From Cognatundibacterium aquatile (GTDB taxonomy: Bacteria; Pseudomonadota; Gammaproteobacteria; Burkholderiales; Burkholderiaceae_D), in the NCBI RefSeq assembly GCF_014699135.1, contig NZ_JACOFT010000001.1:310001-374000 (forward strand): a DNA stretch of 64,000 bases. Direction: 5' to 3'. Below the pieces are notes generated by a model. The model did not search any database, was not told where the DNA came from, and saw nothing but the letters and a program-made list of their open reading frames with translations. A program made the translations under genes and the position numbers. How positions within the stretch are numbered: the first letter of the stretch is position 1; the number at the start of each line of letters is the position of its first letter. Of this stretch, positions 24,323 through 32,961 are shown piece after piece.

Positions 24323-24728
24323 CTACGCCAACCTTGATGCTATGACCTTGCTGGATCAGGTTGGTAAGCCAGAAATTGAGAAAGTCGTTTAAGTCTTTCT
24401 TCGCTCGAATATCTACTATCAATCGATCAGAAGAATACACAGTTCGATAGATGGTTGCATCCTGAAAGCTCAAGGCTTCCGCGACCTGCCGTTTAGGGTA
24501 CACGGCAATTTCCATGTCCGGGTCAGCAATCATGTCGCCACTCGGATGCTTGTAGTAGTGGCTGAGCGCGATGACTATCTTGCTATCACTGCGACTCAGC
24601 ACATCGAAGCACAAATCCATGATGCCACCACCCACTACCGATTTTCCATTTGATTCGATGGTGTGCAAGTCAGGCACCACATCCAGCAATTTACTGTAAA
24701 TGCTTTGGTGAAGCTTTTCGTTGCTCAT
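24309..24728 (-). CDS. Uncharacterised protein (DUF6908-like)
   Basis: This 139-residue soluble protein contains IVIALSHYYKHPSGDMIADPDMEI within its middle (split here as IVIALSHYYKHPSGD and MIADPDMEI), followed by VAEALSFQDATIYRTVY. This pattern is typical of a plasmid and integrative-element family I know as DUF6908. Its function is unknown. It lies between the linker-rich gene at 24738 and the SymE-like gene, with which it overlaps by 14 bp. All are on the minus strand downstream of the integrase. Confidence 0.55.
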   Translation of the reverse strand: MSNEKLHQSIYSKLLDVVPDLHTIESNGKSVVGGGIMDLCFDVLSRSDSKIVIALSHYYKHPSGDMIADPDMEIAVYPKRQVAEALSFQDATIYRTVYSSDRLIVDIRAKKDLNDFLNFWLTNLIQQGHSIKVGVDGDA

Positions 24729-24737
24729 GTCGCCACC

Positions 24738-25106
24738 TTAGATTTCGATGGACAACAGTTTTTCAACTATGGGCTGTACTTCCACATGACCCTTCTTCAG
24801 CAATGCAGCAAGGCGATTCATCAGCAAACGATGCTTCTGGGTTTCGTACCGCGCCATTAGACGCATCGTTGCTGAGTTAAACTGCTTGCCTGCTGCAAGT
24901 TCATTGATCATGTTGTCGATCTTTTCCATTTCAGTCCTGAGCGTGGCTGTGGACATCCGTGCTACTGGCTCACGAACTGGTTTGGACTCAGTTTTGACCT
25001 CTTGCTTTGTCTCGGTCTTGACTTCTGGTTTCACCTCGACCTTTGCCAGAGCATTGTCAGGTTTTGAGGTTATAGCGGAAGTGATGGTTTCGGGTTTGGT
25101 TGCCAT
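24738..25106 (-). CDS. Uncharacterised protein with a charged KVE/KTE-repeat linker
   Basis: This 122-residue protein has an N-terminal low-complexity stretch of repeated KPEVKTETKQEVKTESK-type units (about 20-45) and a helical C-terminal domain (about 55-122). The ATG at 25106 follows AAGGAG and was preferred to an upstream in-frame ATG at 25142. No known domain is seen. It belongs to the minus-strand series that runs from the integrase towards the SymE-like gene. Confidence 0.55.
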   Translation of the reverse strand: MATKPETITSAITSKPDNALAKVEVKPEVKTETKQEVKTESKPVREPVARMSTATLRTEMEKIDNMINELAAGKQFNSATMRLMARYETQKHRLLMNRLAALLKKGHVEVQPIVEKLLSIEI

Positions 25107-25246
25107 TGCATTTCTCCTTGATTGTGAAAATGACAATGACATAGTATCCAGCCTCCCAAACCTCGTACATAGCCTGTTTGCGGATATTTTCAGTTATTTC
25201 AAAAAGGTTAGAATTGGCTTGCAAGGTGGGCGTAATTACGTTGCTT

Positions 25247-26089
25247 CTACCGTGTAACCTTTTGGTCTTGCACCTTACTTCCTCCTGCCGCTTCCACCGA
25301 AGCGGCAGATAGTGCTGGAAGGAATTCGATGCCTGTTCGGTTCACAAGATCTTGATATGACATCACGCCTTGAATGCGAACACCGTCTTGATTTGGCAGC
25401 CAGTATGCCCAAGCCTTATTTGCTGATGGGTCATAGACCAGCTTGAACAAATAATCTGGAACCCATACGCGGTTGATCTGTTGGTTCGCAGATTCGCTTG
25501 TTACGAAGACTGGACCCGTAATCACATAAACATCGCCTTTGGCTCTCATCACATACTTGCGAACGGCTTTTTCTACCGACTTTGCCCAAGGTCCACGATT
25601 GTTCTGCGGCGCTTGCGGTACGACATTCGCAAGGGAAAAGCTTTGAGCCATTGCTTGCGGTGTGGGCATATCGCCAGCCGGAGCCATGTGCCCACGATCA
25701 TATCCACTTCCTTGATAGTCGTTTAGTTCGGCGCGTTCATTGAATGGTAGTCGTGCATCAGCAAAGAACTCATTGGTTCTCACTTCGTTCCTTGCATCCT
25801 CCAGATGTTGCTTGTTCAAACGTTCCGCAACATACATCGGTGTCCGGGTCTTACCAGAGTGAAGTACCGCGAAGGCATCAAAGCACAATGCCCGAGCCTT
25901 CCAATGTTCGGCCTTTGGTAAATTCGGCGGCATACCCTGATAGAAAAACTGTGGGCAATCTACGAAGATTGAAGGTGCGCTGGTTCTTGGTTCCTTGCCA
26001 GATACCTCGAATGGGACTAGCGTTAGTCCCATTCCGAGTGCCAGCACCAAGCTGGCAAAGCCTTTCATGATCATTGGCAGGCTACTCAT
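25247..26089 (-). CDS. Secreted DNA/RNA non-specific endonuclease
   Basis: This 280-residue protein has a signal peptide (about 8-31) and a nuclease domain of the NucA/Serratia type. The catalytic block is YDRGHMAPAGDMP, with the histidine as general base, and the metal-binding asparagine helix is NNRGPWAKSVEKAVRKY. It degrades DNA and RNA with a single magnesium ion, probably in the periplasm. Its start overlaps the integrase stop by 8 bp, so the two are translationally coupled; the true start may be the internal ATG at 26068, which begins the signal peptide directly. Linking a periplasmic nuclease to an integrase suggests entry exclusion of foreign DNA, which is inference. Confidence 0.8.
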   Translation of the reverse strand: MSSLPMIMKGFASLVLALGMGLTLVPFEVSGKEPRTSAPSIFVDCPQFFYQGMPPNLPKAEHWKARALCFDAFAVLHSGKTRTPMYVAERLNKQHLEDARNEVRTNEFFADARLPFNERAELNDYQGSGYDRGHMAPAGDMPTPQAMAQSFSLANVVPQAPQNNRGPWAKSVEKAVRKYVMRAKGDVYVITGPVFVTSESANQQINRVWVPDYLFKLVYDPSANKAWAYWLPNQDGVRIQGVMSYQDLVNRTGIEFLPALSAASVEAAGGSKVQDQKVTR

Positions 26090-27812
26090 CCCGACCTTCT
26101 ACATTCTCCTGATTCTGTTTAGCTTTCTTGTTATAGGGCGGTAAGTGCGCAGTGGCTACACCTTCTTCAGTCTTCGGACCCGGCCAGATCGTTGCCATTG
26201 AATTTACGCCATGCAGAACGCGACCATCACCAGTTTTGAATACTGCGACAGCGAATCGCCCCTCTTTGCCCGGTTTCACTCCGATCAGCTTCATGCTACT
26301 CGACCAAGGTTCAGCACCTTCGGGATAGATTTCGATTCTATCAAGCAGTCGTTTTAACTCATTGCTGATTCGAAGCCGTAAGTCTATAAGGTCTTCACCG
26401 GATGCATTGTCTAACGCAGTTCGTAACCTTTGGAACTGTTGGAAGTGTTTTCGAGCCAATGTTGGTAAAAGGGCGGCTGCTTCAAGTTCTGCAACTGATC
26501 TTTTTAACGCTTTTTCTTCGGCATTCAGTTCAGACAGCCTGATTGAAATACCTTCTATCTCATCCGCCATTTCTGCAATGCGTACTAATTTCTTTAGGCG
26601 TGTTCGCACTTCTTCAAGTTTGGCGCGTTCAACCTCAAGCCTGTGTTTTGCTTTCTCTGCGCCGTCATCTTCTAGAACCACACCTATATCAAGACCAGAA
26701 AGCCGTGAAAGTAGGCAGTTTTCAAACTCTTGGTATTGCCAAGTAACATACTTGCAATCCAATCCGCTTTTAGCATTCGCGCAGGCTAAGTATTGGTAGA
26801 TCGAATTTTTTCCTTTGTCGATATAGCGCATAGTCCCACCGCAGTAACCACACTTGCACAATCCGCTGAATACATTGGCAATTCCTTTTCCTTTTCTGCC
26901 GCCGCTAGTGCTTCTGGCTTGCATGGCACTCTTTGCTGCATAAAAATCCTCTTCCGAGATAATCGCCGGATAGTAATCTTTAATAGCGTCTCCAACTGGC
27001 GTGACATTAGGTGGGCGACCCGTCTTCGGTTGAAATTCCCCTATTACAGATTTGTTCAGAGTCATTTTGAAGATATAGGACTTGTACCATTGTTTAGCAC
27101 GACTGATTGTCGGAACGCCTTCTTGATTGAATTTCCGTTCAATCATGTCCAAGCCATAGCCATTACGTAATAGTCTGAAAATTTCGCGAACTATATCGGC
27201 TTTTTCTTCGATAACGACAAACTTTCCGTCTTCGACTCTAAGCCATGACGGCGCCATCTTTGTCATGACTTTGGTATCTGCGTGTTTTCTTTTGTAATCC
27301 CACGATTCAGAAATTCGCTGTGATTTCGTGTCGCTCTCATCATGAGCACGCGACATAATGACCAAGCTATAAATCAAGCTTCCAAAGTTCTCCCTGATGG
27401 TTTGCTCGCTATAGACCATCTTATCTGTAAGTGTGACGATGGTTATGCCAGCAAGGATGATGTCTTGGAATTGACGCTGGGCATCGAGAACAGTCGCTCT
27501 AGAAAGTCGGTCAAGGCTTTCGACAAGTAGATACGAACCTCGCTTTACTCTGCCATCTTTGATGGCTTCAAAGAATACGCCGAGAGCACCTTTTTCAAGG
27601 TTCACCTTGTGATATGCGGAAAGACCTAGATCGCGAAGCTTGAGAGTAGTATCAAGTTCAAGACCATGATCGGCTGCATACTTCTCAGATAGTTCGAGTT
27701 GGCGGCGAAGGCTGCCGCCTTTTAACTGCTCTGGGGTGGAAAATCTAATATAGGAGTATGCAATTGGCAATTTTTCTAGTCCGGCAAAATGAATAATCGT
27801 CTGACCGGTCAT
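26082..27812 (-). CDS. Large serine recombinase (integrase of the element)
   Basis: This 576-residue protein has a resolvase catalytic domain (about 17-165) with S25 in YSYIRFSTPEQ and LVESLDRLSRA. A recombinase domain (about 190-300) follows, then a zinc ribbon (CGYCGGTM and CANAKSGLDC) and a long coiled coil (about 395-470), which is the standard order of phage and element integrases. It catalyses site-specific integration and excision. It begins 22 bp after the comM-fusion stop codon and next to the inverted repeat at 27834-27861, so it is the enzyme that most plausibly inserted the element into comM. It overlaps the secreted nuclease gene by 8 bp. Confidence 0.92.
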   Translation of the reverse strand: MTGQTIIHFAGLEKLPIAYSYIRFSTPEQLKGGSLRRQLELSEKYAADHGLELDTTLKLRDLGLSAYHKVNLEKGALGVFFEAIKDGRVKRGSYLLVESLDRLSRATVLDAQRQFQDIILAGITIVTLTDKMVYSEQTIRENFGSLIYSLVIMSRAHDESDTKSQRISESWDYKRKHADTKVMTKMAPSWLRVEDGKFVVIEEKADIVREIFRLLRNGYGLDMIERKFNQEGVPTISRAKQWYKSYIFKMTLNKSVIGEFQPKTGRPPNVTPVGDAIKDYYPAIISEEDFYAAKSAMQARSTSGGRKGKGIANVFSGLCKCGYCGGTMRYIDKGKNSIYQYLACANAKSGLDCKYVTWQYQEFENCLLSRLSGLDIGVVLEDDGAEKAKHRLEVERAKLEEVRTRLKKLVRIAEMADEIEGISIRLSELNAEEKALKRSVAELEAAALLPTLARKHFQQFQRLRTALDNASGEDLIDLRLRISNELKRLLDRIEIYPEGAEPWSSSMKLIGVKPGKEGRFAVAVFKTGDGRVLHGVNSMATIWPGPKTEEGVATAHLPPYNKKAKQNQENVEGRDE

Positions 27813-27833
27813 TATATCAATATAGTGGGAATA

Positions 27834-27861
27834 ATTAGACCCTTGTTATTGAGGGTCTAAT
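27834..27861. other. Attachment-site-like inverted repeat at the element/comM junction
   Basis: ATTAGACCCT (27834-27843) and AGGGTCTAAT (27852-27861) are perfect 10-bp arms around an 8-bp centre, just inside the point where comM similarity ends. Serine integrases bind short imperfect palindromes at att sites, so this is the element half of an attachment junction. The exact crossover cannot be fixed without the other end or the empty site. Confidence 0.6.
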
Positions 27862-27972
27862 GGTGCCTGATATAGTAAAAGCAGGCAAACCGTTGGCCAG
27901 ATGGACTTCCACAGTCACTTGCGGAGCATCCATCCCATTGAGTGCGCGACTTTTAAGAACCGCCAGCGACAT
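27835..27972 (-). pseudogene. comM: 5' fragment of comM (yifB), interrupted by the element
   Basis: Reading from the ATG at 27972, the frame gives MSLAVLKSRALNGMDAPQV and then EVHLANGLPAFTI, which is the conserved N-terminus of the AAA+ ATPase ComM/YifB. After FTI the family continues with VGLP; here it changes to SGTIRPSITRV and stops at 27835, a 45-codon hybrid. ComM drives branch migration in natural transformation, so the insertion probably removes that function. The gene follows ubiK by 15 bp, the usual order. The remaining comM sequence must lie beyond the far end of the element, outside the window. Confidence 0.9.
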
Positions 27973-27987
27973 ATCCGGAACGCCCTG

Positions 27988-28230
27988 TTATTCCGTTATC
28001 TGCGCTTCTAAAGCCGCGACACGTGCTTCCAGTGCTTCTAGCTTACTGCGCGTCTTGGCCAGTACTTGTGCCTGTATATCAAATTCTTCCCGGGTTACCA
28101 GATCCAGTTTAGAGAAACCCTGAGTCATGATGGCTTTGACGTTTTTTTCTATGTCTTTGGCAGGAGAGTTTTCCAGCGCCTGACTGATTTTTGCCTGTAC
28201 ATCACTGAAGAAATTTTGCTTATCCATCAT
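27988..28230 (-). CDS. ubiK: UbiK (YqiC/BMFP) ubiquinone biosynthesis accessory factor
   Basis: This 80-residue protein of the membrane-fusogenic BMFP family has an amphipathic N-terminal helix (FFSDVQAKISQALEN) and a C-terminal coiled coil (LEALEARVAALEAQ) that makes trimers. It binds UbiJ and helps aerobic ubiquinone synthesis. It is the intact chromosomal neighbour upstream of the interrupted comM, which places the right edge of the element. The divergent porin-glnK-amtB transcript starts about 430 bp away. Confidence 0.9.
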   Translation of the reverse strand: MMDKQNFFSDVQAKISQALENSPAKDIEKNVKAIMTQGFSKLDLVTREEFDIQAQVLAKTRSKLEALEARVAALEAQITE

Positions 28231-28263
28231 ATACCTGCCTGTATTTGTAAGTGAGTTTGCGAT

Positions 28264-28280
28264 TGCACATTACTAGTGCG
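28264..28280. promoter_or_regulatory. NtrC-type enhancer site
   Basis: TGCAC (28264-28268) and GTGCG (28276-28280) with a 7-bp spacer match the NtrC palindrome at 9 of 10 arm positions. The site lies about 215 bp upstream of the sigma-54 promoter, a normal enhancer distance. Confidence 0.55.
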
Positions 28281-28495
28281 AAAAAAGTGCAGCCATAAAA
28301 CACATTGCGCATCCCGCGTCAAAACGGTGCGAGATGGAGCGCCAGTATTTTATTTACCACTTCGCTATTAAACAGAAATCATAGCGTAAAGCCGTGGATG
28401 TGCCCACCAGCGTATTCATTTGATTGTATTCCTATACCTGATTGTTATACCTCTATGACTGCACTACAGGCGGGCTGTATGTGAAAAAGTACAGT

Positions 28496-28510
28496 TGGCA
28501 CGACTTCTGC
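28496..28510 (+). promoter_or_regulatory. Sigma-54 (-24/-12) promoter of the porin-glnK-amtB operon
   Basis: TGGCACGACTTCTGC has the GG and GC dinucleotides at the exact -24/-12 spacing and matches the consensus apart from one base (CTGC instead of TTGC). It lies 152 bp upstream of the TorF-like gene. With the NtrC-type site it places the operon under nitrogen control. Confidence 0.8.
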
Positions 28511-28661
28511 TAATAGTGAAGCGTTCGTAACTTTTCGAAGTTCATTTCCTGCAAGGCCACGAACGATCTTCTGGCTTTGCGTACCGGTGGTTGATGAAGT
28601 GAGTTCAGTCCAGTTTCTTATACAAATCGATGTTTACTATATATAAACAAGGGGAAGCATA

Positions 28662-29408
28662 ATGAAAAAATCAGTACTCGCCGCTGCAGTGACCACAACA
28701 TTGTTAAGCAGTTTCGCTTACGCAGATGAGCCAAAACCAGACAATGAATTGAGTTTTAACGTTGGTGTTGCCAGTGAATATCGTTATCGTGGTATCGCGC
28801 AGACGCGTCTGGATCCAGCGTTACAAGGCGGCGCTGACTACACTCACAATCCTAGCGGTTTTTACGCCGGTACATGGTTATCGACCATTAAATGGGTAAA
28901 AGATGCGGGTGGCAGCGGTGATGTTGAGTGGGACATTTACGCCGGTAAGAAAGGCGAAATCACTAAGGATGTCAGCTACGACGCTGGTGTCCTGACTTAC
29001 GTTTATCTCTCTAACGGTCTGGATAAGGTTCCGGGCTTTGTTGATGCGAACACGACTGAAATCTATGGACAGATCGGCACTGGCCCTGTGTACGCGAAGT
29101 ATTCTCACTCCGTTACAAATCTGTTCGGCTTTGTGAATAGCAAAAACAGCGGCTACCTTGATCTGGGGGCAAACATTGAGTTACCGGATGCCTATACCCT
29201 GAACTTGCATGTCGGTCGCCAGATGATTAAAAATAATTCGGCGTCTTCGTATAACGACTGGAAAGTAGGCGTCACGAAAGAATTCTTTGGTGTGAATTTC
29301 AGTCTGGCCGCAGTCGGTACTAATGCTGACAAAAAACTGTATGTCACCCCAGCAGGCAAATTTACCGGTAAAACTACCCTGTTGTTGACCGCTGTAAAAA
29401 CTTTCTGA
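28662..29408 (+). CDS. TorF-family putative outer-membrane porin
   Basis: This 248-residue protein has a signal peptide (about 1-21, ending AYA) and a mature part of alternating beta strands with the TorF-family start FNVGVASEYRYRGIAQTR. It ends in the aromatic TAVKTF expected for BamA-dependent insertion. In Burkholderiales this family regularly precedes glnK-amtB, as here (14 bp to glnK). It probably helps nitrogenous or other small solutes through the outer membrane. Control by the sigma-54 promoter at 28496 supports a nitrogen role. Confidence 0.85.
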   Translation: MKKSVLAAAVTTTLLSSFAYADEPKPDNELSFNVGVASEYRYRGIAQTRLDPALQGGADYTHNPSGFYAGTWLSTIKWVKDAGGSGDVEWDIYAGKKGEITKDVSYDAGVLTYVYLSNGLDKVPGFVDANTTEIYGQIGTGPVYAKYSHSVTNLFGFVNSKNSGYLDLGANIELPDAYTLNLHVGRQMIKNNSASSYNDWKVGVTKEFFGVNFSLAAVGTNADKKLYVTPAGKFTGKTTLLLTAVKTF

Positions 29409-29413
29409 AATGA

Positions 29414-29761
<348 letters not shown>

Positions 29762-29782
29762 TCCGCACACTAGGGAGTTCAT

Positions 29783-31357
29783 ATGAAAAAAGTACTGAAG
29801 AGCATACTGGTTGCGGGAGCATTTCTCGCTTCCATAGGAATGACTGCGGTCGCGTGGGCTGACGATGCACCGGCCAAAGCGGATGCCATTGTCGCATCTG
29901 CGGTCGCCACCAGTGCCTCGGCACCAGCAGTGACGGAGGCTGCGGCTGCTTCGGTGGCGGCACCGACGGCAGCACCAGCCGCGGCGGTCGCTTCTGCGGC
30001 AGATGCCGCACCGGTGGCTGCTGCACCTGTGCCAAATAAAGGCGACACCGCATGGATGCTGGTTGCTACCTTGCTGGTGATTTTGATGACCTTGCCAGGT
30101 CTGGCATTGTTCTACGGTGGTCTGGTTCGTTCTAAAAACATGTTATCGATTTTGGTGCAGGTTTTCATGATCTTTGCCGTGATCATCGTTTTATGGTGCA
30201 TCTATGGTTATTCGCTGACCTTTACCGAAGGCGGTAAGTTTATCGGCTCGTTCGACCGTCTGTTCCTGAAAGGTATCTGGGATCCTGCTAAGGCGACATT
30301 CTCCACTGCCGCAACATTCAGCAAAGGTGTGGTGATCCCTGAGTTTGTGTATGTCGCGTTCCAGGCAACTTTTGCAGCTATCACTTGTGCGCTGATCATT
30401 GGTGCATTTGCTGAACGTGCAAAATTCACTGCGGTATTGTTGTTCGTGGTGTTGTGGTTCACCTTCAGTTATCTGCCTGTCGCCCACATGGTCTGGTTCT
30501 GGACTGGCCCTGATGCGATTAAAGATGCAGCAACGCTGGCAACTGAAACTGCTAAAGCAGGCTTCCTATTCCAGAAAGGTGCACTCGATTTTGCTGGCGG
30601 CACAGTGGTTCACATTAATGCCGCAGTAGCAGGTCTGGTCGGTGCTTTCCTGATTGGCAAACGTGTTGGTTACGGTAAGGAATCGATGGCGCCGCATTCT
30701 CTGACGATGACCATGATCGGTGCGTCTTTGTTGTGGGTGGGCTGGTTTGGTTTCAATGCTGGTTCAGCATTGGAAGCTGGCGATATCGCAGCGCTGGCAT
30801 TCATCAATACCTTACTGGCAACCGCAGCAGCGACAGTATCCTGGGTCTTTGGTGAATGGATGTCTAAAGGCAAGCCATCCATGCTGGGCGGTGCATCTGG
30901 TGCAGTTGCGGGTCTGGTTGCGATTACACCAGCATGTGGTTTCGTCGGACCGATGGGTGCATTAATTATTGGTTTGCTGGCAGGTATTGTCTGCTTGTGG
31001 GGCGTGAATGGCCTGAAACGTCTGATCGGTGCGGATGATTCTCTGGATGTCTTCGGTGTACACGGCGTTGGCGGTATTCTCGGCGCTCTGCTGACTGGCG
31101 TCTTTGCTTCGCCATCCTTAGGCGGCCAGGGTATTTTTGATTACGTCGCTAACAAAATGTCTGCTGATCCTTACTCCATTATCGATCAGGTAACGACACA
31201 GGCAACAGCGGTCGGCGTCACAATTCTGTGGTCGGCAGTGGTTTCCGTGATCGCGTACAAACTGGTTGATCTGGTGGTTGGTTTGCGTGTCCCTGAAGAT
31301 GAAGAACGTGAAGGTCTCGATATCACCAGCCATGGTGAGTCTGCCTACCACTCTTAA
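29783..31357 (+). CDS. amtB: Ammonium transporter AmtB with an Ala-rich leader
   Basis: This 524-residue protein has a signal peptide and an alanine-rich periplasmic leader (about 30-85), followed by eleven membrane helices. The two pore histidines are visible in VVHINAAVAGLVGAF and VFGVHGVGGILGALL. LALFYGGLVRSKNML and GGASGAVAGLVAITPACGFV are standard Amt blocks. It conducts ammonium and is gated by GlnK from the preceding gene. The Ala/Val/Pro leader is longer than in E. coli. A terminator follows at 31431. Confidence 0.95.
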   Translation: MKKVLKSILVAGAFLASIGMTAVAWADDAPAKADAIVASAVATSASAPAVTEAAAASVAAPTAAPAAAVASAADAAPVAAAPVPNKGDTAWMLVATLLVILMTLPGLALFYGGLVRSKNMLSILVQVFMIFAVIIVLWCIYGYSLTFTEGGKFIGSFDRLFLKGIWDPAKATFSTAATFSKGVVIPEFVYVAFQATFAAITCALIIGAFAERAKFTAVLLFVVLWFTFSYLPVAHMVWFWTGPDAIKDAATLATETAKAGFLFQKGALDFAGGTVVHINAAVAGLVGAFLIGKRVGYGKESMAPHSLTMTMIGASLLWVGWFGFNAGSALEAGDIAALAFINTLLATAAATVSWVFGEWMSKGKPSMLGGASGAVAGLVAITPACGFVGPMGALIIGLLAGIVCLWGVNGLKRLIGADDSLDVFGVHGVGGILGALLTGVFASPSLGGQGIFDYVANKMSADPYSIIDQVTTQATAVGVTILWSAVVSVIAYKLVDLVVGLRVPEDEEREGLDITSHGESAYHS

Positions 31358-31430
31358 TACAGGAATGAAATTGTCGTAGTAAAGCTAGTATCCTCAGTGC
31401 ATGAAACAGAGCGCATGCGACTGATTTACA

Positions 31431-31467
31431 AGCGGTTTGGCCACACAGCCAGACCGCTTTTTTTTTG
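31431..31467 (+). terminator. Terminator of the glnK-amtB operon
   Basis: AGCGGTTTGGC (31431-31441) pairs with GCCAGACCGCT (31448-31458) over 11 bp with one G-T, followed by a run of ten T (31458-31467). Confidence 0.85.
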
Positions 31468-31504
31468 CTTGCAAGAGACAGTGAATGACGGATTGGAAGC
31501 GAAA

Positions 31505-31534
31505 AAAAACACCGGCAAATGTGCCGGTGTTTTT
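31505..31534. terminator. Bidirectional terminator between amtB and the TPR gene
   Basis: AAAAACACCGGCA (31505-31517) and TGCCGGTGTTTTT (31522-31534) form a 13-bp stem with a 4-base loop. It has A- and T-runs on both sides, so it can serve both the TPR gene on the minus strand and read-through from amtB. Confidence 0.8.
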
Positions 31535-31555
31535 GATTCGAATGAGGTCTGTATT

Positions 31556-32833
31556 TTATTTTGCTTCAGCAGGACGAACGTAAGTCCACAGGCGGGCAAG
31601 GTCGGCAGCGCCATCTGTACCCTGAATGGATTTGAACACTTCCAAAGCTTTATCGCGATTGCCTGATTGCAGGTAAGCCATACCGAGGTGAAGTTTTGCT
31701 TCTTCCATCGATTTCAGACCACCCTTGGCAATTCCTTGCTCCATCAGTGCAATGCCTTTTTCTGCCTGTGCATTGATCACATAGTTGTAACCAATGTTCA
31801 CCAGGCCTGTGCCTGTTTTGGCATTTTTAGCAGAAGTCTCACCAGCATCCAGCGTTTTAATATCTTCTGCCGCTTGCTTGTACACGCGATCACGCAATTG
31901 CTTATGTTTAGCCGCTTCTTTTCCTGTGCCCAGCAAACCAGAAGTGTAACCTGCGTCTATCGTGGTTTTTGCTTCTGCCGGCAAACCGGCGAGCAAGGCC
32001 AACTCGGCCATTTCTACGTATTGTCCGGCATCATCGATATTTTTTGTGACCAACAGCAGGCGGTACAAGTCCAGACGCAGACGGTCAGAAAAACCGGGTT
32101 TGTGTTCAGTCCGGTAAATCAGATCACCCCAGTATTCTCTGGTCGGATAATGCTGAACCACGCGCTCTAATACCGCAGCGTAACCAGCGTTGTCTTTCAG
32201 TTGCTGATAGCTGCTGGCCAGCAAACGCAGATTTTCTTCTGAAGGAATGCGTTTCGCACTTTCATCTTCGGCCAGCATGATGTTCAGTTGTTTGATGGCG
32301 CTGTTGAAATCATTTTTCAGGTAGTAGCCGCGGGCAACCATATTTTTGACCTGAGCATTGCTGTTATCTTTTTCCAGATAACGTTTTGCCCACAGGATGG
32401 CCTGATCATATTTTTTTTCGTTGTAATACGTACCGGCAAGGCCTTCGATCAGACGCAGTTTTTCAGCATCTTTCAGAAATTCTGAATTGACCATGCCTTC
32501 AAATGCTGTCGCCAGCTGATCGGTATTGTTGGTACCGGAAGCAATGACTGCGTTCAGGCGATGCAGAGCAAAGGTTTCATAGGCAGTTTTGTTCTCAAAG
32601 GCATTGAGTTCATTCACTTTATCCTGTGCTTCTTTGTACTGCTTTTTCTCAAGTAATTCCTGAATTTCAGTTAATGGCCTAACCATTTCTTTACGAACAA
32701 CAGACTTTTTGGCCAGTTCCGCAGCTTTGTCGGCTGCTTCATCTGCATGCGCTACGCCAGCGGTGACTGGGGCAATGCCTGTGCCGAGTGCTGCAAACAT
32801 CATCGCAGCGAACAGAAAAGAGATTTTTTTCAT
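31556..32833 (-). CDS. Periplasmic tetratricopeptide-repeat protein
   Basis: This 425-residue protein has a signal peptide (about 1-31, ending AHA). Its body is helical, with several TPR-like units such as YNEKKYDQAILWAKRYLEKD, YYLKNDFNSAIKQLNIMLAE and HLGMAYLQSGNRDKALEVFK. TPR arrays hold protein partners; the partner is unknown. The ATG at 32833 was chosen because the signal peptide starts there; an upstream ATG at 32872 would add 13 residues. It is followed by a good terminator. The upstream TonB-like gene lies 129 bp away on the same strand. Confidence 0.7.
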   Translation of the reverse strand: MKKISFLFAAMMFAALGTGIAPVTAGVAHADEAADKAAELAKKSVVRKEMVRPLTEIQELLEKKQYKEAQDKVNELNAFENKTAYETFALHRLNAVIASGTNNTDQLATAFEGMVNSEFLKDAEKLRLIEGLAGTYYNEKKYDQAILWAKRYLEKDNSNAQVKNMVARGYYLKNDFNSAIKQLNIMLAEDESAKRIPSEENLRLLASSYQQLKDNAGYAAVLERVVQHYPTREYWGDLIYRTEHKPGFSDRLRLDLYRLLLVTKNIDDAGQYVEMAELALLAGLPAEAKTTIDAGYTSGLLGTGKEAAKHKQLRDRVYKQAAEDIKTLDAGETSAKNAKTGTGLVNIGYNYVINAQAEKGIALMEQGIAKGGLKSMEEAKLHLGMAYLQSGNRDKALEVFKSIQGTDGAADLARLWTYVRPAEAK

Positions 32834-32961
32834 GAAATATCCGGTAAAAAATGAACATGACCGCATGGACACGGTTATTACTTAGCATCACATTCAGCCA
32901 TTCATTTTGTCTGGCTGTGGATGGGGCGAACAGCGAATTATAACTGAGCCCGTGACAGCGT

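Noticed and set aside
1-27865. AbaR-type transposition as the cause of insertion into comM
   Set aside because: No tniA/tniB-like transposase genes are seen in the visible part, and a serine integrase lies at the junction. The left end is unseen, so this is not final.
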